A model generated the notes under the pieces. The model had not been told where the DNA came from. It saw only the letters and a program-made list of their open reading frames with translations, and ran no database searches. Shown piece after piece: positions 40,365-46,491 of a DNA stretch of 46,491 bases (positions are counted from its first letter, which is position 1; each line of letters begins with the position of its first letter). A program made the position numbers and the translations under genes. Source of the DNA: Candidatus Doudnabacteria bacterium (GTDB lineage Bacteria > Patescibacteriota > Doudnabacteria > UBA920); assembly GCA_031291995.1 (NCBI GenBank), contig JARLHZ010000025.1, forward strand, positions 220,266 through 266,756, read 5' to 3'.

Positions 40365-40916
40365 TTAAGCAATATTTGCCAGAAGATATTTTTTCAATTT
40401 GTTCATGGCTCCGCATCGTGGGCTGTATTCAAATTTACCTTGCTCCTTTAATTCGGAAAGGGTTTTACCGGTTTTATCGGGCCGGAAGATGCGGTCGTAG
40501 CCAAATCCGTAAGTCCCTTTTGGTTTTACTATTTTCCCTTTAATCCGAGAAGAAAAAAAGTGGATCTTATTTTTATTTTCGGCATAACCGATAACAGAAT
40601 GCATTTCCGCCCGGTCGCTGGACAGCCGTTTTATAAAATCATGCGTGCCTTTCGCGCCCATGACCTCCCAAAACGAACGGGCGTATGTTCCGGGGAGTTT
40701 ATTTTTTAACCCTTCAAAATAAACGCAGGTGTCCTCAATAAAAAAATCTCCGGTTTGATGCCCGAGCGCATGCGCCAATTTATGGGCAATAACCTTCTTA
40801 TGGTCGAGGGTCTGAATTTCGTCTACATCAATATCCAGTTGACTGACAGGTATGGGAGCCAGCATCAAAACCGCCTCGCCAAATTTACCCTTGTTTCCCG
40901 TAATAAATTTTAGCAT
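40365..40916 (-). CDS. RdgB/HAM1-like non-canonical purine NTP pyrophosphatase
   Basis: Hydrolyses dITP or XTP to the monophosphate to keep them out of DNA. 183 residues. The start MLKFITGNKGKFGEA is the HAM1 substrate loop. GDFFIEDTCVYFEGLKNKLP and GTYGFGYDRIFRPD are the other family blocks. The last motif is modified (SPRCGAMNKLKKY instead of SHR-A). No SD. A 57-bp gap separates it from the aminopeptidase gene. Confidence 0.87.
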   Translation of the reverse strand: MLKFITGNKGKFGEAVLMLAPIPVSQLDIDVDEIQTLDHKKVIAHKLAHALGHQTGDFFIEDTCVYFEGLKNKLPGTYARSFWEVMGAKGTHDFIKRLSSDRAEMHSVIGYAENKNKIHFFSSRIKGKIVKPKGTYGFGYDRIFRPDKTGKTLSELKEQGKFEYSPRCGAMNKLKKYLLANIA

Positions 40917-40970
40917 GATAATTATTTAATCGGAAACATTAATACCTGACTGTAAAAAAATATATAGCCT

Positions 40971-41429
40971 TTATTTGCCGTGACAATCAAGAAACTTTTT
41001 TCCGCTGCGGCAAAGGCATTTGGGGTTATTGTTGAAAAAATTCTGCGGCGCGCGAAGCAAGGGCTCAAGTAAAGAATTTAAATTAAACCAGTCGATTTTT
41101 TTGCATTTTTTGGGTCCCATGATTTTTGGCGACCCTTCAAAACTGTTAACAAGAAAGTCGAGGTTGACGTAATGACTAAAACGGTCGTTTGGCACGCTAA
41201 TATTGTTATTTATCGCCCAAAGTTCGGCATCATGAACCTCAAGATCGGTTTCTTCCCTCGTCTCCCTTTTTACACAATCAAGGAATTGTTCGTCAAACGC
41301 CAAGTGCCCGCCGGGAGGCGCCCAGGTGTCCCCGCTGTCAGGACGGTGTTCCAGCAACATCAATACCTGGTTATGACCGTTTAAAATATAAACTCCAACA
41401 CCAACTTTTGGACGAGATTTTTCAGCCAT
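40971..41429 (-). CDS. NUDIX hydrolase fused to a SEC-C zinc motif
   Basis: 152 residues. The NUDIX box runs from G41 through E47 to R55-ETREETDL63, MutT/ADPRase type, with PPGGHLAFDEQ. After a short linker the C-terminus is a SEC-C motif, CLCRSGKKFLDCHGK (138-152), with Cys138, Cys140, Cys149 and His150. This is the zinc-binding tail found at the end of SecA, and SecA encoded upstream in this window ends CPCGSGKKFKKCHGK. The fusion is unusual, and the substrate is unknown. Confidence 0.87.
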   Translation of the reverse strand: MAEKSRPKVGVGVYILNGHNQVLMLLEHRPDSGDTWAPPGGHLAFDEQFLDCVKRETREETDLEVHDAELWAINNNISVPNDRFSHYVNLDFLVNSFEGSPKIMGPKKCKKIDWFNLNSLLEPLLRAPQNFFNNNPKCLCRSGKKFLDCHGK

Positions 41430-41482
41430 AAACTTGCCAAATTATTAAAAAACATTGATGCCAGACAGCAGTAAGGCATTTG

Positions 41483-41662
41483 CTATTTTTGGCCGGTATT
41501 GTTTATTTGCTTAAGAATCGTTGCAACTTCATCGGCGATAAATTTTCTGATATTCCTTGACACGCGGTGTTTGGCGATAAATCCGGCGACAGTTAAAATC
41601 GCCACCACGGCGAGGCTGGCGAACAAATTGGCCCAAAATGCGTCCCAAAAATTTTGGCTCAT
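41483..41662 (-). CDS. small membrane protein (59 aa)
   Basis: Starts MSQNFWDAFWANLFASLAVV with one membrane helix and continues in an amphipathic basic helix (AKHRVSRNIRKFIADEVATI). It lies 15 bp after the 95-residue gene and on the same strand, downstream of secA. No SD or recognised family. Confidence 0.6.
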   Translation of the reverse strand: MSQNFWDAFWANLFASLAVVAILTVAGFIAKHRVSRNIRKFIADEVATILKQINNTGQK

Positions 41663-41677
41663 GGTTACTTTAAATTA

Positions 41678-41965
41678 TTATTCGGGTTTTGGCGCGAATT
41701 CTTCGGCAGCTTTGGGCGTTTGTTTTGTTTCTTTAAACTTGTCTATGGCCGCGTTAATGCTTTTGCCGAATTCCTTAATTTTTTCTTCATCCGAAGTTAA
41801 AAATTTGGCAATTTTTTCCGCGTCCGCGCCGAGCGCCAGAGCCACCGCCAATACCGTCATGGAATTTGAAAAAGTCTGGTTTTCCAGTTGTTGCTGATGC
41901 ATGGCAAGCTCATACATGAATTTTTCGGTTTTCGTCGGCTCTTTTTTGATGTAATCTTTTGACAT
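41678..41965 (-). CDS. hypothetical protein downstream of secA
   Basis: 95 residues, highly charged and helical. The middle segment TVLAVALALGADAEKIAKFL is only mildly hydrophobic. The C-terminus is acidic and proline-containing. An AAAGGAA SD precedes the ATG. It begins 3 bp after the preceding gene, so coupling is likely. Unrecognised. Confidence 0.6.
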   Translation of the reverse strand: MSKDYIKKEPTKTEKFMYELAMHQQQLENQTFSNSMTVLAVALALGADAEKIAKFLTSDEEKIKEFGKSINAAIDKFKETKQTPKAAEEFAPKPE

Positions 41966-41968
41966 AAT

Positions 41969-42346
41969 TTATTTCCTTTCTTTAAAGTTGATAAAATATT
42001 TATCTAAGCCTTGGGCTTTCAGTTTATCTTTCAATGACTTCACTTTATCCGCCAAGCTCGGTTCCGGCGTAATCAGACCGTTGGTAAACATAAATTGGAT
42101 ATCCCCTTTTTTAGTGAATGCGGCTTTGAGGCCATAATGACCTTCGCGAACCAGAGGAATTTCGGTACCAATCTGGCTTTTGGCAGACTCGAACAGGTCC
42201 GCGGCATCCGATACCAGCGTAAAGCCTACGGCTTCGTCCTCAAGCACACCAGAAACCCTCTCCAGCAATTGTCGTCCCTCGCCATATTTCACTTCGAGTT
42301 CGGCAATCCCAGTCAGCGGATTTTCTCCACCATTTTTTAAGGCCAT
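41969..42346 (-). CDS. hypothetical protein directly after secA
   Basis: 125 residues from the ATG at 42346, 10 bp after the secA stop; the frame opens earlier inside secA but that part is a shadow. It is soluble and mixed alpha/beta: ELEVKYGEGRQLLERVSGVL, then HYGLKAAFTKKGDIQFMF, ending in a basic helix (DKVKSLKDKLKAQGL). The position suggests co-expression with secA. No family recognised. Confidence 0.6.
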   Translation of the reverse strand: MALKNGGENPLTGIAELEVKYGEGRQLLERVSGVLEDEAVGFTLVSDAADLFESAKSQIGTEIPLVREGHYGLKAAFTKKGDIQFMFTNGLITPEPSLADKVKSLKDKLKAQGLDKYFINFKERK

Positions 42347-42356
42347 GGTAAGTACG

Positions 42357-45134
42357 TTAAAGATTTTTTCCGTGACATTTCTTAAACTTCTTGCCGGATC
42401 CGCAGGGGCAGGGGTCGTTGCGGCCAACTCCCTCGTATTTTGGATCTTTAGATGGCAGGCCGGGGGTCTGCGCTACGCCATTATCGGAGAGGTTTGTTAC
42501 CAGATTTCCCGACAATCCCTGGGTCTGCTGCTGCGGCCGGATGTTGACGGAAATGTGGAAAATACTGCTGACAATTTGGCGGTTAATTTCCTTAATCAGC
42601 TGCTGGAACATTTGATGACCCTCCCGTTTATATTCAACTAATGGGTCGCGCTGGCCATAGCCGCGCAAGCGTACGGAATCGCGCAAATGGTCCATAGTGT
42701 CCAAATGGTCCATCCATAAGTTATCCAAGGCTTGTAAAGCAACAAAACGCTGGGCGCCTTCAAAAACTTCCTGACCCAGTTCCTTTTCTTTCTGCTCCCA
42801 CATATCGGCGGCGACTTTATAAAACGCGTCGGCCACGGCAAATTCCTGGTCAGCCGCGTTTTCAAACTCCGCTTTGGCTTTTTTTTGCAAATCCGGCGTG
42901 ACCGGAATAATGGCATTGGCCGCTTTAAATAAATTATCCCAGTCGCGACTGGTACTGCCGTTCTCGTCGACAATGTTCAGGTGAAACTCGGCAAGCTCTA
43001 AAAACTCTTCTTTGACCATGGCAAGGATTTCCTGCTTCAAATCAAATATCTTATTTCCTTCCTCGTCTGGCAGGCCGGGGGACTGCGCTACATCGGCATC
43101 ACTTTTCTTTTCTTCGGCTTTAAATTTGTCCATGCCCAAATACATCCGGCGCTTTTTGTAAATATGGTTGCGCTGGTGGTTTAGAACGTCGTCAAATTCC
43201 AATACGTGTTTTCTGGTGTCAAAATTCAATCCTTCTATTTTCTTTTGGGCCGATTCAATGGATCGGGAAACCATTTTTGCCTCAATCGGCTGGTCATCCG
43301 GCAGACCCAAAGTATTCATTAGCGATTTCATCCGCTCGCCGCCGAACAGGCGCATAAGGTCGTCTTCCATGGAAACAAAAAACTGCGAAGAACCCGGGTC
43401 GCCCTGGCGCCCGGCACGGCCTCTTAATTGGTTGTCTATGCGCCGACTTTCATGCCGCTCAGTGCCCAAAATATGCAAGCCTCCGGCATCCGTAACGGCT
43501 TTGGCTTCTGCCGGGTCAATCGGATTTCCGCCCAACAAGATGTCCACCCCGCGCCCGGCAATGTTAGTGGCCAGGGTAATTTGCCCCAATCGCCCGGCCT
43601 GGGACACGATATGCGCCTCACGCTCGTGGTTTTTGGCGTTGAGCAGTTCAAACTGTAATCCTTCTTTTTTTAAAACCTCAGCAAGCATTTCGTTTTTGGC
43701 AATGCTCACGGTACCAATTAAAATCGGCTGTCCCTTTTTGTGCCGCTCTTTGACCTCTTTGGCAATAGCATCGAATTTGGCCGTTTCCGTTTTATAAATT
43801 ACATCGGGGCGGTCTTCTCGGACCATCTCCTTGTTGGTCGGAATCTGTTCAACGGTTAGCTGGTAGATTTTAAAGAATTCCTCTTCTTCGGTTTTCGCGG
43901 TACCGGTCATACCGGACAAAAATTTATATAAGCGGAACAAATTTTGGAAAGTGATGGTGGCCAGAGTTTTACTTTCTTGCTGGATTTTTACGCCTTCTTT
44001 TGCTTCTATGGCCTGGTGCAAGCCTTCGCTATAACGCCGGCCAAACATCAGCCGGCCGGTAAACTCATCAACAATTATAATTTCCCCGTCCCTAACCACA
44101 TAATCGCGGTCTTTTTTAAATAACCCGCGCGCCCGTACGGCTTGCTCAATGTGATGAATTGTCGTAACGCCCTTGCTGGTGTCGTAAATGTTTGGAACTT
44201 TTAAAATGCCTTCCACTTTGGTAATGCCTTCGTCGGTTAAATTGGCGGCCTTGTGTTTTTCATCGACTATATAATCTTTTTCTTCTTCCAAAATGTCGAC
44301 CATGCGCGCGAAATCGTAATATTTGCTGGTCGGTTCGCTGTCCGGCATGCTTATGATGAGCGGAGTGCGCGCTTCATCGATTAATATGGAGTCGACCTCG
44401 TCAACAATGGCAAAAAAGAGTTCACGCTGGACTAGCTGGTTAATGTTCTGGACCATATTGTCCCGCAAATAGTCGAACCCATACTCATTATTCGTACCAT
44501 AAGTGATGTCGGCGGCATAAGCCTCGCGGCGGGAAATGGGCCTCATATGCTTTACGTCCATAATCAATCCCTGGGTTTCGCCTTCGAGCTTGTCGATTTC
44601 TTCCTGTTCCGGCTTATAATCGGGATCGTATAAAAACGATGCCTCGTGCTGAATGGAGGCTACTGTTAAACCCAAGTAGCGATAAATCGGCCCCATTAAA
44701 CTGGCCTGCCACCGGGCCAAATAATCGTTCACGGTTACGAGATGGGCGCCTTTGCCGGCCAAAGCGTAAAGCACCAGCGGCAAAGTCGCGGTTAAAGTTT
44801 TTCCTTCGCCGGTTTTCATTTCCGCAATTTTATTGTTGGCCAAAGCCGCGCCGCCGACCACCTGAACGTCGTAATGGAATTGGCCGATGGTGCGCTTGGC
44901 CGCTTCGCGGGTTAAGGCAAATACCCTCGGGAGGATGTCATCAAGCTCGTCCTTAATATCCTTTTTGTCCTCAACCTTTAAAATTTCCTGTTTAAATTTT
45001 TCTATTTCTGCTTTAATTTGTTCCTGGGAAAGGCCAGCCACTTCATCCTTAATCGCGTTAACGGCTTCCAGTTCCGACATATACGTGCTCAAAGCGCTAC
45101 TTTGCCCGCCGAATAGTTTGGTTATAAAAGACAT
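42357..45134 (-). CDS. secA: preprotein translocase ATPase SecA
   Basis: Motor driving secretory proteins through SecYEG. 925 residues. Walker A is MKTGEGKT (106-113). The DEAD motif lies in FAIVDEVDSILIDEARTP, and motif VI is RGRAGRQGDPGSSQFFVS. The C-terminus has a SEC-C zinc motif CPCGSGKKFKKCHG. Two linker segments carry the same peptide, VAQ(S/T)PGLP, encoded by a 23-bp direct repeat. The length exceeds the usual 800-900 because of these linkers. It has a predicted promoter with a leader of about 50 nt. Confidence 0.97.
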   Translation of the reverse strand: MSFITKLFGGQSSALSTYMSELEAVNAIKDEVAGLSQEQIKAEIEKFKQEILKVEDKKDIKDELDDILPRVFALTREAAKRTIGQFHYDVQVVGGAALANNKIAEMKTGEGKTLTATLPLVLYALAGKGAHLVTVNDYLARWQASLMGPIYRYLGLTVASIQHEASFLYDPDYKPEQEEIDKLEGETQGLIMDVKHMRPISRREAYAADITYGTNNEYGFDYLRDNMVQNINQLVQRELFFAIVDEVDSILIDEARTPLIISMPDSEPTSKYYDFARMVDILEEEKDYIVDEKHKAANLTDEGITKVEGILKVPNIYDTSKGVTTIHHIEQAVRARGLFKKDRDYVVRDGEIIIVDEFTGRLMFGRRYSEGLHQAIEAKEGVKIQQESKTLATITFQNLFRLYKFLSGMTGTAKTEEEEFFKIYQLTVEQIPTNKEMVREDRPDVIYKTETAKFDAIAKEVKERHKKGQPILIGTVSIAKNEMLAEVLKKEGLQFELLNAKNHEREAHIVSQAGRLGQITLATNIAGRGVDILLGGNPIDPAEAKAVTDAGGLHILGTERHESRRIDNQLRGRAGRQGDPGSSQFFVSMEDDLMRLFGGERMKSLMNTLGLPDDQPIEAKMVSRSIESAQKKIEGLNFDTRKHVLEFDDVLNHQRNHIYKKRRMYLGMDKFKAEEKKSDADVAQSPGLPDEEGNKIFDLKQEILAMVKEEFLELAEFHLNIVDENGSTSRDWDNLFKAANAIIPVTPDLQKKAKAEFENAADQEFAVADAFYKVAADMWEQKEKELGQEVFEGAQRFVALQALDNLWMDHLDTMDHLRDSVRLRGYGQRDPLVEYKREGHQMFQQLIKEINRQIVSSIFHISVNIRPQQQTQGLSGNLVTNLSDNGVAQTPGLPSKDPKYEGVGRNDPCPCGSGKKFKKCHGKNL
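42454..42476. repeat. 23-bp direct repeat in secA, copy A
   Basis: Matches 43069-43091 at 22 of 23 positions. It encodes VAQTPGLP in the linker before the SEC-C motif. Confidence 0.75.
43069..43091. repeat. 23-bp direct repeat in secA, copy B
   Basis: Matches 42454-42476 with one mismatch. It encodes VAQSPGLP in a variable insertion of the helical scaffold region. Confidence 0.75.
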
Positions 45135-45189
45135 TTTTAGATAGTGATTAGTGCTTAGTGGATAGTGAATAGTTTTATAAATCCATAAT

Positions 45190-45198
45190 ATTATAACA
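45190..45198 (-). promoter_or_regulatory. extended -10 before secA
   Basis: TGT-TATAAT with TATAAT at 45195-45190. It gives a leader of about 50 nt with repeated agtg / agtgatt words (45141-45172) and no SD. The -35 region is only T-rich. Confidence 0.5.
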
Positions 45199-45240
45199 GA
45201 GATAGGCGAAATAAAAAAGGGGTTTACCGGCCTAAAAGCA

Positions 45241-45283
45241 GGCGGGGTATATTGACAATCTAGCCGTCAATAATCACCCCGCC
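45241..45283 (-). terminator. hairpin after the 50-residue zinc-ribbon gene
   Basis: GGCGGGGT (45241-45248) pairs with ACCCCGCC (45276-45283), and TATTGAC with GTCAATA inside it. It lies 21 bp after the stop at 45304. A T-run occurs only about 25 nt beyond, so terminator function is tentative. Confidence 0.5.
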
Positions 45284-45303
45284 GTCATAGACCACCACGG
45301 ATT

Positions 45304-45456
45304 TCAGTCCTTTTTTCCCGCTTCTTGCTTTCGGAGTTCAATCTGGGTAAGATCCGATTTGACAATCGGAATCGAATCGCAGCCATCACAACGAAAGAAA
45401 TATCCGCCGGGCAGTTCCCGCATCTCTTTTCCGCAAACGCGATGGATAACCTTCAT
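45304..45456 (-). CDS. small zinc-ribbon-like protein (50 aa)
   Basis: Starts MKVIHRVCGKEMRELPGGYF and continues FRCDGCDSIP. Ligand candidates are H5, C8, C23 and C26 (HxxC ... CxxC). The tail is charged. A good SD, AAAGGAGAGG, lies 4-6 nt before the ATG. It is a short gene between the 45704 operon terminator and secA. Function unknown; small zinc-ribbon proteins often bind nucleic acid or a partner protein. Confidence 0.65.
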   Translation of the reverse strand: MKVIHRVCGKEMRELPGGYFFRCDGCDSIPIVKSDLTQIELRKQEAGKKD

Positions 45457-45492
45457 TTACCTCTCCTTTAAACTCGGCAAACTCGCGAACAT

Positions 45493-45518
45493 AAAAAATC
45501 CGGCCGTTGAGGCCGGAA
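45493..45518 (-). terminator. terminator of the two-gene operon at 45704-46215
   Basis: CCGGCC-gttga-GGCCGG on the minus strand is followed by a six-T run. It lies about 190 bp past the stop at 45704 and 37 bp before the zinc-ribbon gene start. Confidence 0.7.
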
Positions 45519-45560
45519 ATATGAGGTCGAATGTGAGGTTACATTATTTTCTCATCTGTG

Positions 45561-45626
45561 AATTCAACCCAAAATTTCCAAGCTCAACGCCCGGCGTAAA
45601 ATAAAAATAAAAATTTTGGGTGAATT
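45561..45626. repeat. AT-rich inverted repeat downstream of the 45704 gene
   Basis: aattcaacccaaaattt (45561-45577) and aaattttgggtgaatt (45611-45626) are complements with one extra base. A 29-codon ORF on the minus strand spans it, but it has no SD and is not credible. The rest of the 247-bp gap (45457-45703) holds the terminator at 45493 and a hairpin over the next gene's stop (45692-45717). Confidence 0.6.
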
Positions 45627-45703
45627 TATGCATTTAGTTTAGTTTAACAAATATTATAAAATTGTCAAATAAAGTCAAATTTTAATTTAAAGGAGGTGGT
45701 ATT

Positions 45704-45952
45704 TTATTCCACCTCCCCCGTGACGCGCCGGTCGAAGCTGAAAGAACGTGCCGGTTTAAAATACCGGGCGCAATCATTAAACGGCACGCATACAATTCGG
45801 TTCCGCAGGATGAGCCGCCCTAAGCAAGCAAACTCTACGGTAACCGAGCTACGATTGACGATCAACAACTTCAACGGGGTCCCCGCCGGGACTCCAAGGA
45901 AACGTTTATTTAGCCGGTAGACACGGCCTTTTTTTATCTCGAGGATTTGCAT
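45704..45952 (-). CDS. small beta-rich hypothetical protein (second of a pair)
   Basis: 82 residues from the ATG at 45952, which shares its A with the upstream stop (TGATG), so translation is coupled. The pattern GVPAGTPLKLLIVNRSSVTV resembles the AGIPLQRGSLVKVTNVKLEG of its neighbour, and both look like small SH3-type barrels. An AAGGAG site precedes it. A hairpin (GGAGGTGG / CCACCTCC) overlaps the stop and may terminate transcription. Unrecognised. Confidence 0.6.
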   Translation of the reverse strand: MQILEIKKGRVYRLNKRFLGVPAGTPLKLLIVNRSSVTVEFACLGRLILRNRIVCVPFNDCARYFKPARSFSFDRRVTGEVE

Positions 45953-46215
45953 CAAAAGGATTCTCCTTCAGATCCGACAAGCGAAAAGTGCCGACCGATA
46001 GTTTCCGGGCGAAACTCATGAATCTGTCGAGTGCTATTCGACGAAATTCTAATGTAAGACATCAGGAGTTCTACCCAAACAACCGAACCCTCCAGCTTGA
46101 CATTAGTCACTTTAACAAGGGAACCTCTCTGTAAAGGAATGCCCGCAATGGGACTTTCCAGTTTTAAGGTCAAGCCAATTAATGCCTGTGCGTTTTCATC
46201 GTTAATCTTTAACAT
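45952..46215 (-). CDS. small beta-rich hypothetical protein (first of a pair)
   Basis: 87 residues from the ATG at 46215, selected because GGAGGG sits 5 nt upstream; the frame opens earlier at a GTG. Starts MLKINDENAQALIGLTLKLE. The sequence alternates hydrophobic and polar residues, typical of a small beta-barrel, and resembles the next gene's product. No Cys pairs or membrane helix. The stop overlaps the next start. Confidence 0.6.
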   Translation of the reverse strand: MLKINDENAQALIGLTLKLESPIAGIPLQRGSLVKVTNVKLEGSVVWVELLMSYIRISSNSTRQIHEFRPETIGRHFSLVGSEGESF

Positions 46216-46286
46216 GAACCCTCCGGTTCGTTGCGGCAAGGAGCACACCTTGAAATTTCCGCGTTTTTAATTTGTGCTGATTGTCA

Positions 46287-46326
46287 TTAGTAGACAAAAC
46301 GTGCGGCCGCGCGTTTTGTCTACTAA
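46287..46326. repeat. 40-bp near-perfect palindrome
   Basis: ttagtagacaaaacg (46287-46301) and cgttttgtctactaa (46312-46326) are perfect complements around tgcggccgcg, which is itself self-complementary apart from one end pair. It lies 72 bp upstream of the 46215 start, between that gene and the 141-bp repeat, and has no T-run. It could be an operator or an element end. Confidence 0.75.
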
Positions 46327-46350
46327 GTGTTATCAAAACAAATTCTCCGC

Positions 46351-46491
46351 AAATAAAGGTTCCCCGCCGCAAGCAGCGGGGTATTACTGCAAAGACATCG
46401 CTACAATTGCGCGGCGAGCCGCGCGGTATTGAACCTGTATTAGCTCCTCGGCTCGCTCGGCCATAAATGGCCGGACTCGCTCTACGTCGCT
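46351..46491 (-). repeat. 141-bp dispersed repeat, copy 2, at the window edge
   Basis: The inverted copy of 23208-23348, 137 of 141 identical; all three stem-loops are preserved. It may continue past the window edge. The gap 46216-46491 otherwise contains only the 46287 palindrome. Confidence 0.85.

Noticed and set aside
45545-45633. 29-codon minus-strand ORF between the 45704 and 45304 genes
   Set aside because: It is composed of an AT-rich inverted repeat and has no SD or protein-like composition.
45638-45680. Minus-strand promoter TTGACT with TATAAT near 45653
   Set aside because: Spacing is only 14 bp and the region is uniformly AT-rich; no well-placed gene follows directly.

Overview
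The window looks like a chromosomal segment of a Patescibacteria (CPR) bacterium that uses the standard code, since TGA is a stop in several translationally coupled overlaps. The lineage call is an inference from characteristic genes, not a database hit. It rests on a DUF4012 membrane protein, a VirD4/TraG-like ATPase paired with a large membrane partner, a sigma-region-4 protein with winged-helix (HARE-type) domains, a stand-alone EF-Tu domain II-like protein, and many short genes without Shine-Dalgarno (SD) sites. Nearly all genes are on the minus strand. The exceptions are thioredoxin, a broken transposase and one tiny Pro-rich ORF.

Layout, left to right (minus-strand transcription runs right to left). 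1-4164: F1Fo ATP synthase genes atpZ-B-E-F-H-A, with atpA cut by the window edge. 4238-4923: tRNA-Thr(CGT) immediately followed by a NUDIX gene. 5038-10243: murI, a membrane protein with two pilin-like modules, a SurA/PrsA-like PPIase, an FtsB-like protein, a PH-domain protein, a tiny membrane protein and the EF-Tu-like protein. 10432-12910: a tiny Pro-rich ORF, a cold-shock protein, a glutamine amidotransferase pair and two small Cys-containing proteins. 13074-14605: hicB-hicA followed by two unknown genes. 14717-27268: lepA and a cell-wall block (murJ, DUF4012, ftsW, murD, a D-aminoacylase-like gene, mraY, dacA). 27448-28793: thioredoxin and a 5'-truncated ISL3-type transposase. 28943-36259: the VirD4-like ATPase with its partner, the sigma-like regulator, secF and secD. 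36368-45134: pgeF, an L,D-transpeptidase, an M1 aminopeptidase, an RdgB/HAM1 protein, a NUDIX protein ending in a SEC-C motif, three small genes and secA. 45304-46215: small SD-led genes. The window ends in a second copy of a 141-bp repeat.

Functionally this is mainly core genome: energy (ATP synthase), cell-wall precursor synthesis and export (murI, mraY, murD, murJ, ftsW, dacA, L,D-transpeptidase), Sec export (secA, secD, secF) and translation (lepA, tRNA-Thr). Patescibacteria-type envelope and secretion genes are interspersed.

The least ordinary feature is the non-coding DNA. Almost every gene junction carries an imperfect palindrome. Some are MITE-like; one of 173 bp has a 14-bp terminal inverted repeat and an 8-bp target duplication. 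Others have arms built of degenerate short words and differ in sequence from junction to junction. Two such elements appear to have been captured in frame inside essential genes (atpH and lepA). Several genes (hicB, murD, mraY) have an extended -10 box only 6-9 nt before the ATG and are probably leaderless or nearly so.
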